From NCBI GenBank assembly GCA_038093515.1, contig JBBPSI010000103.1, positions 25,030 through 89,029 on the forward strand: DNA of 64,000 nucleotides, written 5' to 3'. Numbering within the stretch: position 1 is the first letter of the stretch; each line of letters opens with the position of its first letter. A program made the position numbers and the translations under genes. Below are positions 34,465 to 45,702 of the stretch, piece after piece. The notes below the pieces were generated by a model. That model was not told the DNA's origin. It searched no databases and saw only the letters and a list, made by a program, of their open reading frames with translations. The DNA comes from Butyriboletus loyo. Its lineage: Eukaryota > Basidiomycota > Agaricomycetes > Boletales > Boletaceae.

Positions 34465-37400
34465 GGCGAGTTGAATTTACAGTGGTGAGAGTACAGAGAC
34501 GATAAGAGGCGACAAGAGGCAAGAAAGCTGATTCAGAGATTAGGAAGTGAAAACGGTAGGGTTCTACGGGGTGAGGACAGAAAAGGTACGCGAACGAGGT
34601 TCAGCGAAGGCCCTTTTGCTATCGGGAGGACAGTGGGAAGATGTTCGCAGAGGATCAGAGCAGCGAGCCGAGCTCAAGCGTACTACTGATTGGTCCTTTG
34701 AGGTTAGGGGGTGTTGAGAGCGGAAGGGGAGAAGCCGGCAAGGGTCGCGAGAGCTGGAGCAAGAGGTGAGGGGGGATAGAAGAGGTTTTCGAAGGAACGT
34801 ACCACAAGCGGTATCCTTGGTTGCGGCGAGGCTTTGTCGGAGAGGAGAAGAGAAAGGGAGAGCAGGACACTCAAAGGACCATGCGAAGGAAGGGGGTTGG
34901 AAGGGGATGGTCGTGGTCAGAAGACAACGGGTACATAACCACCAAATCCCCCTTCCCGAATATCTTCTCGGCTAATTCCGATTGACTTTTATTATTAATT
35001 TCACCTTTTCTTTATTTTTCTTTTCTTTTCTTTATTCCTTTTCATCGTTATCTAGCCGACGTCGCGACAGCGAATATGTAACAGCTCCCGAATCAGATTC
35101 TCGCTGCCACGCCAGATCATTGCTTCCGTTACGTCCTTCATCCCTTCCAGCACCCTCCTCGTCCTCTGCTCTACCTGCATTATCACGGGATCATCCGAGC
35201 TCGTTTCCCTTCTTCAAGCCTGCGTAATCATCTCTCGTACGAGCTTTTGTACTCTGCAATAAATTAGTTCCGTCCGGTGCAAGCCCGGTGCCACAACTCT
35301 CCATTGCATCGTCTCGGCGACACGTTTCATTTTGTTGTTGTTGCGAGCACGACCCTTCATGATACTATTTTCAGTTTTACCAACTTTTTCTTTCTCACTG
35401 TAGAGCCCTTCTTTGCCCCCGTTCCCCTTCCTTGGAACAACCCGCTATTTTCGCTCACCAGCTTGTTTCAGTATACATTGGCACACGAACTTTCGCTGGG
35501 TGCCTCCGCCGGTAACGAACGATGATCATCGTACCATCTCCGCCTCTCCCCCGTACACGTCTAAATGACGACGCAGCACATCCCCTTTCGCTTACGAGAA
35601 AACACGCATTCTGATCCCGCCGCCACAAGTTCAGGAATATAATCAAGGCATGGCCGCCGTGGGCGTGCGTTGGGAAGGGCCTGCCTGAGAACCGTCACTC
35701 CACCCGGCCCATCAGGCGTTTTTTGATTGCCGCATCCAGAATTGAACAATCACGAGCCGGATCGCGTCCCTGAGAAGGGGGGGCAACGTACTCAAATACT
35801 CACCGTCGGTACACCCGTAAATGAGTTTGAGCGGTTAATAGCGGTTAACGTGCCCTCACCCACAACTCCCGTCGGAACGATGACAGTGCTTGGCCGGCGT
35901 ACCCCCTTTTGCTTTGGACTAGAAATTACTTGCCAGATTGGCCCGTTGTCTGCTTGTCACGGGTCGTCCTACATTTGTTCTTTTCTTTCGATCGAGGATG
36001 CTTCTGGGTGTGCTACTGAACCTCCTTCATTATCACCCCTACATAGACGCTATAAAATTCATTTCCGAAGCAAGCGCATCACTGGTAACGTCCCTGGAAC
36101 AACCATAGAAGCCAACTCAGAAATGTTTCGGAAGCGAGAAAATATCGCCCATGTCGATAGTATTTTGATACGAAGTATACATGACGCCGCTAAACAACAA
36201 GTCAATCGGAATGTCAAAAAGAGCAGGACCATCCCTCCGCTTGGAAACACGTCGGTTGGAGTTACAGCATCCGTTGGATGCAACCGTCGACTGAACATAT
36301 GATCGCGAGCAATGAATGCCCCTGATTGTTTGACAAGAAATCGACCTCGTTGACCTTCCAGTTGGTTTCTGAAGGCAGCAAAGGATTTCTTACCTGCAAT
36401 TATTGTACTTGTTTCCTCTCTTGCCCCTCGAGACACTAGTCCAGGCTGTTCAGCTGTACGTCACTCGATTGAACTTATCCACGGACAACGAAGGAAACAA
36501 CACCACGCCGACTTATCCATGACGTGAACGCCTCCCCTATTCACGTTGGCATCGAACGAAAGTGGTACAGAAACGTGGCACGTACGTGACCCGCCATCGC
36601 AAAGTACTCATTCAGCGGAAGCTTCCATTTTTGATAGCACCGCTTGATGGAACATCGATAAAGATAAAGCTATCCACCCTTGATGGATTGAGGGATTCTG
36701 GAAATATACAAGTAGACATTGAAACGATAATGAGTCTGGGAATGAGTCGTCGTTCTCTCGTCGGACGACCGTCGTCATAGCACCCTCCGTCGAGACGGGC
36801 TTTCTGATTTGAACTGGCTATAATATTATCCAGACACAGGGCCGCAGCCAGATGCATCTTCGCTCGGCGTCGAGTAAGCTCCCACGTTTGAGGCGCATTG
36901 CAGCTCAGTACATGACGGCAACCTTTGCTGGGCGATAAGACGTGCAGGAATCCGAGGGTAGCCTCACTTGAGAGCGTTGCTACGTTTTTCTTCCTTGACG
37001 TGACATAGTCACCATTGGGGGTGGCCCATCTGTTGTTCGACGTCCTGTTCACCACATACAACTCGGATGAACGGCAGGACTGTCTCCGTCGGGTGCGGAA
37101 TGGGAGGCCCTGCCAGTGTTTAGAACAGAAAAAGCGTCAGCGGGGTGATCGATCCGATCACCACGTGTCAGTAGGATCCGAAACTTTTTCAAGCGAATTC
37201 ACTGCTTAGTCATCATATAGCACTGGTGACGGCCCCACGGGACGTGCTCGACTTCAAGTAAGCTCTCTCAAGCGGCGGATATCGTATCAGGTCTTCGACG
37301 GACAAGCGTGGGGATATGCGGGCATCTTCATGATGTAAGGCCGCATCAAGTCCCCATCATGATGTTGATTAATTGAGAGGGGGAGAGCGTTGTGGCGCCA

Positions 37401-39098
37401 TCATTTTCGATGAAGTTTCGTCCATCCGAGTGCCTTACTTGACATGCCGATCTATCGCACGACATTTGGACGCAGCCCAGTCTACATCTCCGCAAGAGTG
37501 GATTGTGGTCAGAGACCATAGCCGGAACCCGAGGGCTTGATGTTGACGTTATGTCCGAATGTCCGAGACCTCGAGTGCGCTATGATATACAACCCACGTC
37601 CTAAAACAGGAGAAGGGATTGATCGTTCCAAGTAACTGCCAAGGGGAATAAGACCAAGATAACATCGCACCTACCGTTCCTCGGTCCGGGAAGTACCATG
37701 CGAGGAAATAGGAACGAAGACGTACCTAGATGGTGAGTATTGTTTGTTCCGGAAATACTGATGAGCCGGCGGTATCATACGACAACTGTCAAATATTCAA
37801 TATTTAAGAGTAAGAATAAGGTGTTAGAGTCAGGGAAGCCCGGTCATGCAAGGGGATTAAGTATAAACAACGGAGGAACGGACAACGCACAGGAAGAAGG
37901 GGGTCGCGAGGTACAGAGCGCCGCACAATCCGCGATTAGCTTTGGAGGTTGACTTTGATGGAGTAATTTTATTTAATTATTCATTCGACACCCTATGCTC
38001 TTGTGCGAACCACCTGAAACGGCTGCCGGACAATCTGAAACGCATACATCATTCGTGAGCATTGAAATTCGCTATTCCATTTCACTACTCTTGAGTCTTG
38101 CATTATAAAAACGAGATCGAGAAGCCTTTGGTTTTGGACTCGACATCGGCTCGTACCACGTATGTTTCTGATTGACATCATCCCAAGATCCTGTCTCGTT
38201 CGCTCCCGTGCTGCATTGGCAATGCAAGGATAAGCATGGCATATGGGATTTCAAACATGTCGAAGCAACTTCTGAGCGCGACGACCGGTACCGGTATCAG
38301 TATCCGAAGAGGGGCGCCGACTGCTGCATGATGTTAGGTTACCGAGTACTCCTTGCAGGCGACAAAGAGGAGCCACCCAAGGATGCTGAAGAACACAAGA
38401 TCTGGCAGTGTGCAGCAGGCTGGAATTCGCGCAAGTTGGAGCGAGTTCGCCCAGTAGTACCTGTACCATCGTTGCTAACTGAGGCTATTCCACCACGTTA
38501 TTTTTTCAGGTGGATCATTGGAATTGGATTTCGGAGGAGAGAAGCCGAACTTCGTCGGAGACCATGCGAGGCGATGATCCAACGCGCAGCAGCTGCGGCC
38601 CTCGGGCAGAACACACCGACCTGCACTTGGCTGCGCGTGCATGGCAGTGCACAGGGATGAGCTTCGACGAGTCTCGAACACGTTCTTCTACATACCTGTT
38701 CCCTACCCCGGTCTTCTTCGGACTTGACTCACCACGCGACCCATTTGCAGTATTCTCAACCCAACCCCTGTACAGTTCCCACCCCCCAACGACGCATGTT
38801 CTTCATTTACCTTACTGTAACTGAATCGCTGCGGTGATTAAGAGAGAGAGAAAGAGAATTTGCGGTGATTGTGACCCGCAGGCTGACAAACAATGTGCCT
38901 GTACGACATGGGGCAGACCAGCCGCGTGCAGCCACCTACATACTCGTCGACCAAAAGGCAGTTCGAGTGCGGGCAACAATGCCCATCGCTATGCTCCTCT
39001 CTGACCCATTGCTTGGGTATAAAATATGGTGTATTTGAGAGTACATACACCCTACCCGGCCTCCTCAACTGCAATTTTATTACTCCTTACTGCCCATC
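34465..39098. other. 4.6-kb gene-poor tract
   Basis: The first 500 bp is the bHLH upstream region; 34985-35040 is a polypyrimidine tract. Open frames at 36059-36436, 36612-37061 (minus) and 38172-38660 (plus, KHGIWDFKHVEATSERDD) have no recognised domain and no clean exon structure. The last 90 bp belongs to the promoter of the secreted-protein gene, with a TATA-like GGTATAAAATATGG at about 39015-39028. Confidence 0.45.
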
Positions 39099-39712
39099 AT
39101 GTCCAAGTCCTTGCTCGCCCTCTTCGTTTTCGCCACCGCCGCCTTTGCACAGAATGCTGACATCGGGCTGCCAATTAAAAACCAAATCGTGACCCCAGCG
39201 AGTAATCTTATCGTCCAAGTACAACGCCCGGTATGTCCTGCCATTCTCCACATCTTCTTCGGTTTTGTCCGCCCGAAACGCCTCGCTAATCATTCCATTT
39301 GTTTTGCCTTGCTTTAGGACAGCTTGACGGGCTCTGAAGAGGTTGCCGTCGTCATCGGCTTGCAGTCTTGCCCAAACAGCCCTTGCATACCCCCTTCAGA
39401 ATTCATGGGAAACATCTTGTACAACGGGCCATTTAACCCGCAATTTCACGAGACATACCTGCCCCCGTACGAAAACTTTACCGTCCAAGTACCTAGCTTG
39501 TCTTCAGGTACTGCGTTGATCGGCGTGGTGCACGTCACGCTCACCGGAGTGAGTTGAAACATCGGTGATGGTTGGGACGCTGATTTGGATCCGTTTGGAT
39601 GTAGGCTGGACTATATCCTTACATGGAGGTGCTGAACCAGACGATCACCATCGCGTGAGGTGAATGTTGGTCTGCTTGAACCTACTTGTTGGACGTTGGA
39701 CAATTGGGGCTA
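39010..39712 (+). repeat. Left arm of inverted duplication carrying a secreted-protein gene
   Basis: Promoter, gene and about 55 bp of 3' flank are repeated in inverted orientation at 41208-41890. Similarity ends near CAATTGGGGCTATT. The arms are about 1.5 kb apart and the genes point toward each other. Confidence 0.9.
39099..39658 (+). CDS. Small secreted protein, family member 2
   Basis: Exons 39099-39230, 39318-39548, 39605-39658; 138 residues. Signal peptide MSKSLLALFVFATAAFA, then NADIGLPIKNQIV, SEEVAVVIGLQSCPNSPC (two cysteines four apart), a Pro/Tyr/Phe-rich middle (YNGPFNPQFHETYLPPYENF) and a last exon GLYPYMEVLNQTITIA with an N-glycosylation sequon. Introns are at the same two positions as in the copies at 41261 and 15135. 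A TATA-like box lies about 75 bp upstream of the ATG. The function is unknown; no catalytic motif is seen. Confidence 0.88.
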
Positions 39713-41019
39713 TTCCTGGCCATTTTCGTCGGGACTTTTTTAGGATATTGTTTTTCCTTTGTACATCAGAGTGTGTAGACGGATATATGTAGTGTAGTGG
39801 AGCAGATGATAATTCGTCATCGTGTGGCGATACATGTCTTGCGAGACAATATTCACTTTTTTGCTCACGTTGCGGCCTGAGGAACAATTAGATTCTATTG
39901 AATGGTAGTGCGCAAGGCCCCTCTAAGCCTGCGAACCAGCTTAGAGGCAGCAGGGGTGAAGACAGAAATCACTTCCTGGAAGTCAGAATTCATGACTTTT
40001 AGGCTTCGTGGTAGTGTGTTAAGTTGCTCCATGGGCGCTGGAGAACATCGCTACCAGAACAGAATATATATTGCTGTCCTTATTCCCTCAATATAGCATG
40101 CCAACACGACCGATTTTTATACTGTTTATTACGAAAGTGGGATGTCCGTTCTGATAGCGAGAAAGAGGAGATGCAAACGAGAACATTTCTTGCGGGGAAC
40201 GAAGCCTACATATACTGGCTGGAAGTGGGCATAGAGAAAAGAGCCCCTGCACATACTCAATAATCCTTCAGCCACAAGCGTCATTGATTAATCACGGGCA
40301 GGGTAATGGGATGGAAGGACGGGCTTACCGGACTCGAAAGACATGTATCTATGGCTAGAAGGGAGTAACTGAGGTTACTATAGCCAGCAGAAAAACGGAA
40401 CAACAAGGAAAACGACGCACCCACATATGATTACGTTCAGCCGAAACTCCCTCCGAGAAAGTCGATGTTCTACAAGTAGAGCTTTCCCGTTCACACCAAA
40501 CGCAAGCGGTCAGGGAGAAGCTTCATCAGATGGCTCTTGGAAACCACTGGCAGGCAGCTCTGCAAGAGGCCAAAGCATGAGCCGAGCGCTTCTAGAAGCT
40601 CCTCGGCCCAGAGTGACAGAAGGTTCGGCAAGCCAAAGAACACCTTCCAGCGAATCAAATACTAGCCACTTTCTCACCTACTACATTAATGCAGATTTAT
40701 CATGGGTCTGTCGTGCTGAAATCTCGTGGTTTCAGCGGCAAAACCCCTGATCGGCTTATATAAACTGGTCACAAGGTTGGCGGAGGTTTGCGCACCAGTT
40801 AGATGTTGCAATTTGTTTGTTTTTCAACGTTAAAGTTCAAACGAAGCCCACGCCGCAATACATCATGCATCACAGAACCTCCTTTCCATCGTTGGACAAT
40901 AACATCTGAGCGACTCAGAATTTCAGGACTAGCCACTACTGGCCGCCAAGTATGTCAATGTGGAACAAACAAGCCACGATATCGGCCAGTTCACTCGAGA
41001 ATCCCCACTGGGGTTTACA

Positions 41020-41205
41020 CATGTTCAAATCGAACGTCAAGTTTCACTGCAAGCATTGCCACATTTTCTCTTACTGAACATTGTGCAAGAAGTTTTTGAT
41101 TTTCTGATTTTTTTGCAGGCGAATAATCTAAAATTTCTATTACAAAACATCCCAAGGTACCCAGTCAGGGCTTGTGGAGCAGGATGATCTGTTGTGAAGA
41201 ATGTA
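41020..41205. repeat. Dispersed direct repeat, copy 1
   Basis: Shares several blocks in order with 44095-44265: AGTTTCACTGC-ATTGCCACATTTT, TTTTTTTGCAGG, ATTACAAAACATCCCAAGG, AGTCAGGGCTTGTGGAG and TTGTGAAGAATGTAATA. It adjoins the right arm of the secreted-protein duplication. Confidence 0.7.
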
Positions 41206-41207
41206 AT

Positions 41208-41890
41208 AGCCCCAATTGTCCAAGTTCCAACAAGTAGGCTCGAGCAGACCAACATTCACCTCACGCGATGGTGATCGTCTGGTCGAGTATCTCCATGTAA
41301 GGATATAGTCCAGCCTACATCCAAACGGATCCAAATCAGCGTCCCAACCATCACCGATGTTTCAACCCACCCCGATGAGCGTGACATGCGCTACGCCGAT
41401 CAACGCAGTACCTGGAGACAAGCTAGGTACTTGGACGGTAAAGTTTTCGTACGGGGGCAGGTATGGCTCGTGAAATTGCGGGTTAAATGGCCCGTTGTAC
41501 AAGATGTCGCCCATGAAGTCTGAAGGGGGTGTGCAAGGGCTGTTTGGGCAAGACTGCAAGCCGATGACGACGGCAACCTCTTCAGAGCCCGTCAAGGTGT
41601 CCTAAACAATAATGGAGTGATCAGCGAGGCGTTTCGGGCGGGAAAGCGAAGAAGATATGGAGAGTGGCAGGGCATACCGGGCGTTGTATTTGGACGATGA
41701 GGTCACTCCCTGAGCTCACGATTTGGTTGTTAATTGGCAGCCCGATGTCAGCACTCTGTGCAAAGGCGGCGGTGGCGAAAACGAAGAGGGCGAACAAGGA
41801 CCTGGACATGATGGGCGGTAAGGAGTAATAAAATTGCAGTCGAGGAGGCCGGGTAGGGTGTATATACTCTCAAACGCACCACATTTCGTG
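41208..41890 (-). repeat. Right arm of inverted duplication carrying a secreted-protein gene
   Basis: Mirror of 39010-39712. The exon lengths (132, 231, 54 nt) are identical in both copies; the intron 1 sequence has diverged in length (87 versus 76 nt). In the promoter the TATA-like run of the left arm reads GCACGAAATGTGG here. Confidence 0.9.
41261..41809 (-). CDS. Small secreted protein, family member 3
   Basis: Exons 41678-41809, 41371-41601, 41261-41314; 138 residues. Signal peptide MSRSLFALFVFATAAFA. The mature protein is nearly identical to the 39099 product, with substitutions clustered in the N-terminal strand (SADIGLPINNQIVSSGSD). It keeps the CPNSPC pair, FNPQFHEPYLPPYENFTV and GLYPYMEILDQTITIA. 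The ORF is intact and splice sites are kept, so it has been under selection or is young. The upstream TATA-like box is lost, which may lower or shift expression. Confidence 0.88.
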
Positions 41891-42295
41891 CCCCACTGAG
41901 GTTCGCGTATGTGGAAATTGAACGTCAAGTTTCACCAGTGTTGAAGTGCCACGGGGGGACAACCGTCGCTACATGCCACAGCCAACGGCGAGCCGTTCGC
42001 AGTCATGTTCGCTTACAATCTCATCACTGATCAAGGCTCTGCTGACGAAAACGGTATCACAACAGTCGAAGTCCTTCAGTATTGCTGCATCAGTTTCACC
42101 AGGTTTTTCCCTATCTAACTAACCCAACCCGTTCGGTGCACCAGTTGGATTTGGCAATCCTTACCAAATTGTGTGATTGAGAATTCGGATGCCAATATTT
42201 GCATCTCATTATGAGTGTGATTCGACCAAATTTCCACACTGCTCCTTGTTTTCATTGGCGAAGAAAAAGTCTGCGAACGGCGACTCTGCAGACAC

Positions 42296-43132
42296 TCAGG
42301 CTGCAGGCTCAAAGACGAAAGCTATTTGAAGTACAGACCGGAGGGGTGAACATGTATTGGTGCACCGGGTGTTGATCTTGTATCCGCCAAGTCTAGCCGG
42401 CTTCACGCTCTCTGAACCACGATCTTGACCCCACAGCTGGTACTTAGCTTGAACGTCCAACACTTCGAATACACATCCCACCGCTCCCAGCAAGGCCAGC
42501 ACACTGGAACCTACACCACATGATAGCGCCGGCGCAGTCCAAGTGTCATCGCTCTCGCTGAAACCGATATGGAATGAAGGAGGCTGATATCCGATGTCGC
42601 ACACGGACGCCGTTATGTGTGTATATGCCAGTGGATGACAATCACACGTCCAGCATATGTCGTCTTTCTAGGTAGGAGCCTCCGCCACAAACCCGTACCG
42701 GAGCACCCAAACCGAAACTGCGTTCCCCCCGCAGTCAGACACGTCATCATGTCCCCAAGCGCTATGCCCTCTGGGCATGCGTCGTGCGCCACAACTTCAA
42801 GCTTCTCAGTTGATTCCGAGTCAAGGCTCCAAAGTCCGGATTGCCTCACCATTGAATGCGTGGTAATCAAGTAAGTTGGTATCTGTCAACTCAACAATTT
42901 TGACTCGTCACGTAGTTGCTGAACTGATGAACAGCCCCCTACTGATGAAATCATTGAGTGCTTCGACATTTCTTGCTACCCTCTCAACCAGGAAATGTGC
43001 CACGTCCTTCCTGTCCACCGCCCCGCGAGATCCCCTACTTCGATCATGTAAGGCCCACTCGACGAGCCATCCCAAATATCCGAACGACACGCCCTGGAAT
43101 GTCGACGGAGCCATTGGATGCTTAGGTAACAT
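42296..43132 (-). CDS. Candidate gene or gene remnant, unknown
   Basis: Three adjacent minus-strand open stretches read like protein. They are 42908-43132 (FGYLGWLVEWALHDRSRGSR, RKDVAHFLVERVARNVEALN), 42613-42870 (VVAHDACPEGIALGDMMTCL) and 42296-42604 (FSESDDTWTAPALSCGVGSS, VGCVFEVLDVQAKYQLWGQD). I could not join them with confident splice sites and recognise no family. It may be a decayed gene in this repeat-bearing interval. Confidence 0.25.
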
Positions 43133-44094
43133 TTCAGTCGCTCTCTACTGTTTCCCATAATGCATAATCGATGAGCCAGCGCTGCTGGATTCAACCATGA
43201 TTGTGCAATTTCAATTGTGGCACCGAACGGGCCTCAAAGTTGAAAGCTTATCGCTTTCCTTGCGGGCCCGCCATACCTACTGGTCCAAGTGTTATCAACT
43301 TAAATCCCCCTTCGATACATGCACAAGTTCCTTCAGGGCTCAACATGGCTGGCCCCAGCTTCGTTCACTCGCGATCAGCCGCAAGATTTTGTTCATCTTG
43401 CGAGCGGCTTTTTGCGACGAAGCTTCACTGACGGCTTGCGCCCAAACACATGCTCGACCTGTACAGCTGCGCAGCTGCACATGCACCTACGAATACATGT
43501 CGAAAACAAGCACACGAGAACGCCTTGGACGGAAACGGTACCTAGCGTCCACTGCAGCAAGCACATAACAAAAACTCACTCCCCTGGGCCATCTACAACC
43601 GCCCTGCCTCTGTTCCTGGGCCGCTCGCGAAGACAGTAAATATTCTTACAGTCGGCGAACCGCCAGCCTCTATACCTGAACCAGACATACCGAACGAAGT
43701 CAATGACGACAATTCTGACTCCTTCGAGTCAATTGGTAAAAAATTACAGGAATGATGCAAACTTGACGATGCAGGTGGGCACCATAACTTCAAACCACCC
43801 GCGCCTCGAAGAGTTGTTTGACTTCTCAAATACGATGTGGGTCGAGATTACTTCCTGGACATCAATGAAGACTCTTGACAAGGAACTAGGATGCCGAGGG
43901 CGAGGCAGATATATGATGGTGACATAGTAAATGATACTGTGTTTGTTCAGCCGAGATTACACTCGTTTGAGAATATCTATGCGATTTTGAAAGTGCGAAC
44001 AGCCAATTATACTCGTTGGTCGCCGCATCTACCATATCCATGGCTATGGCAAGGCCACCCATGGATTTATGACTTTCCACTGGCGCGCCCGTAG

Positions 44095-44265
44095 CACTTC
44101 AAACATTGAGTTTCACTGCGGACATTGCCACATTTTTTTCTTACTGAAAAGATAAGATAGTGATCTATTGAAGTTTTTTTGCAGGTGAATTTTCCATTAC
44201 AAAACATCCCAAGGCAGTCAGGGCTTGTGGAGGTGGAACAGGATGTTCCGTTGTGAAGAATGTAA
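44095..44265. repeat. Dispersed direct repeat, copy 2
   Basis: Partner of 41020-41205, same orientation, about 3 kb away, with small indels between blocks. It lacks the adjoining secreted-protein gene, so the repeat is older than or independent of that duplication. Confidence 0.7.
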
Positions 44266-45276
44266 TATTCTCAGACGACGATTAAGTGAATTAATAAACA
44301 CAATATCTTCTTGCATACCTTTAAATTTAGTAAGCAAACTTTTAAAAGGCAAAGCTTACGGTCCTGAAACGAGCCTGGCAAGTAATTGCAGGGGCCATTA
44401 TCGACCGTGGTAAAACGAAACCGCAATATGGCAAATGCGGCACAAGTTGTTCAATCCTACAAGGTTAACGTCAACGATTAACGAACCTGACCGACCGAAT
44501 CAGCGGAGATACAACTCAAAAAAACATGTACCGGAGAGGAATACGACTGGCGCTGCCAAACATCGCACCGTGACACCAGAATGCGCACGCAGAACGGCGT
44601 TCCTAGGTATCTGGCCATTCTAGGCACGCTGTTGCCAGAGCGATATTATTATCTGCTAAGCAACTGAACCAAACCCAAGGACGAGCGAGCGGATCTTGAA
44701 GGGTGCCTTCCTCGTCTTCTCACACTTCAATTGGTGGACTTTGGGCGTCGCCCGGGATCAGCCCGTTGATGAGATCCAACTTCGAACGTTGTTTCATACT
44801 GGTCCTGGATACGCTGCGCTATGTCGGGTCGACTTAGGACCGACTCCCCCGACAGAACTCGAGGACGCTCCCTCGTGGCAGTAGCACTCGTGATCCAGCT
44901 TCTAGTATCCACGTATAACTCCTGATCCACAGAAATCTGACAACTTGACTGCTGTCTGCGATACACTGCACTAGCGGGTCCGTCTTCAGGTACTGCGAAA
45001 CCTGCTTACTGGCATCCCCCCTGATGCTTTGACCGGGCTCTCGCGCTTTCCTGTCCAAACCAAAATGGGGCGATCGTACGGCCTAACACTCCGTTCAATC
45101 GTCAAGCCACCTCGAGATTAGATTATTCCCCTCGCATATATTATCCAGTACGGTCGGCTCTCCTGATCAAATAGTTGACCGGCGTGTAGACGAGTCTACA
45201 ACCCAAAGCAACGTTCGTGGGATTGTCCATTCACTTTTTTCTTATAGCTCGGTCCGCAGCTCGCGAGCAAACATAC

Positions 45277-45702
45277 ATGTGGGAGAAACCAGAAACACGT
45301 ATCGTTCCTGTCCCCGAACCGCCCAACTCATGCGAGCTCGCTGGAGCACTGATGGTGAGAGACGACAGGCGCAACGTATCCGTGTGGGCAATCGTGTTGA
45401 GGGAACCTGAGGAACGTACCACCGTACGGATCATGTATAGACAGGGCTCCTTTGGGACCTTTTACTTATGTTCCGACCCCGCCATGATGGCGGTAGTACT
45501 ATGATCCGGATGAAGATGGAATTGGCGCCCACGGGGTGGATCCGCCGTTCGAATGGCGGATGGAGCTACCCGGTGAAGCGTTTCTTGATGGGCTGTGTCG
45601 CACTGGACGAGCGAGGAGAGGACCACCGTGAGTTTCGTCCCTTTCTTTGGCTGTGTATGCTGCGGTGGGCTTACATATGTGGCTCTGGCGCGGAACAGCT
45701 AA
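45277..45702 (+). CDS. Candidate small gene, unknown
   Basis: Exons 45277-45423 and 45497-45627, plus a last exon of one coding base and a stop (45699-45702); 93 residues. It reads MWEKPETRIVPVPEPPNSCE, MVRDDRRNVSVWAIVLREPE, then YYDPDEDGIGAHGVDPPFEW and MELPGEAFLDGL. The splice joint at GTACGG/GGTAG keeps frame and the codon usage looks gene-like. Upstream exons may exist, since a CAG acceptor lies just before the frame opens. No known domain. Confidence 0.35.

Noticed and set aside
38172..38660. 162-codon plus-strand frame
   Set aside because: Parts look coding-like, but no family is recognised and a strong acceptor inside it would put the second half in another frame; not enough for a gene call.
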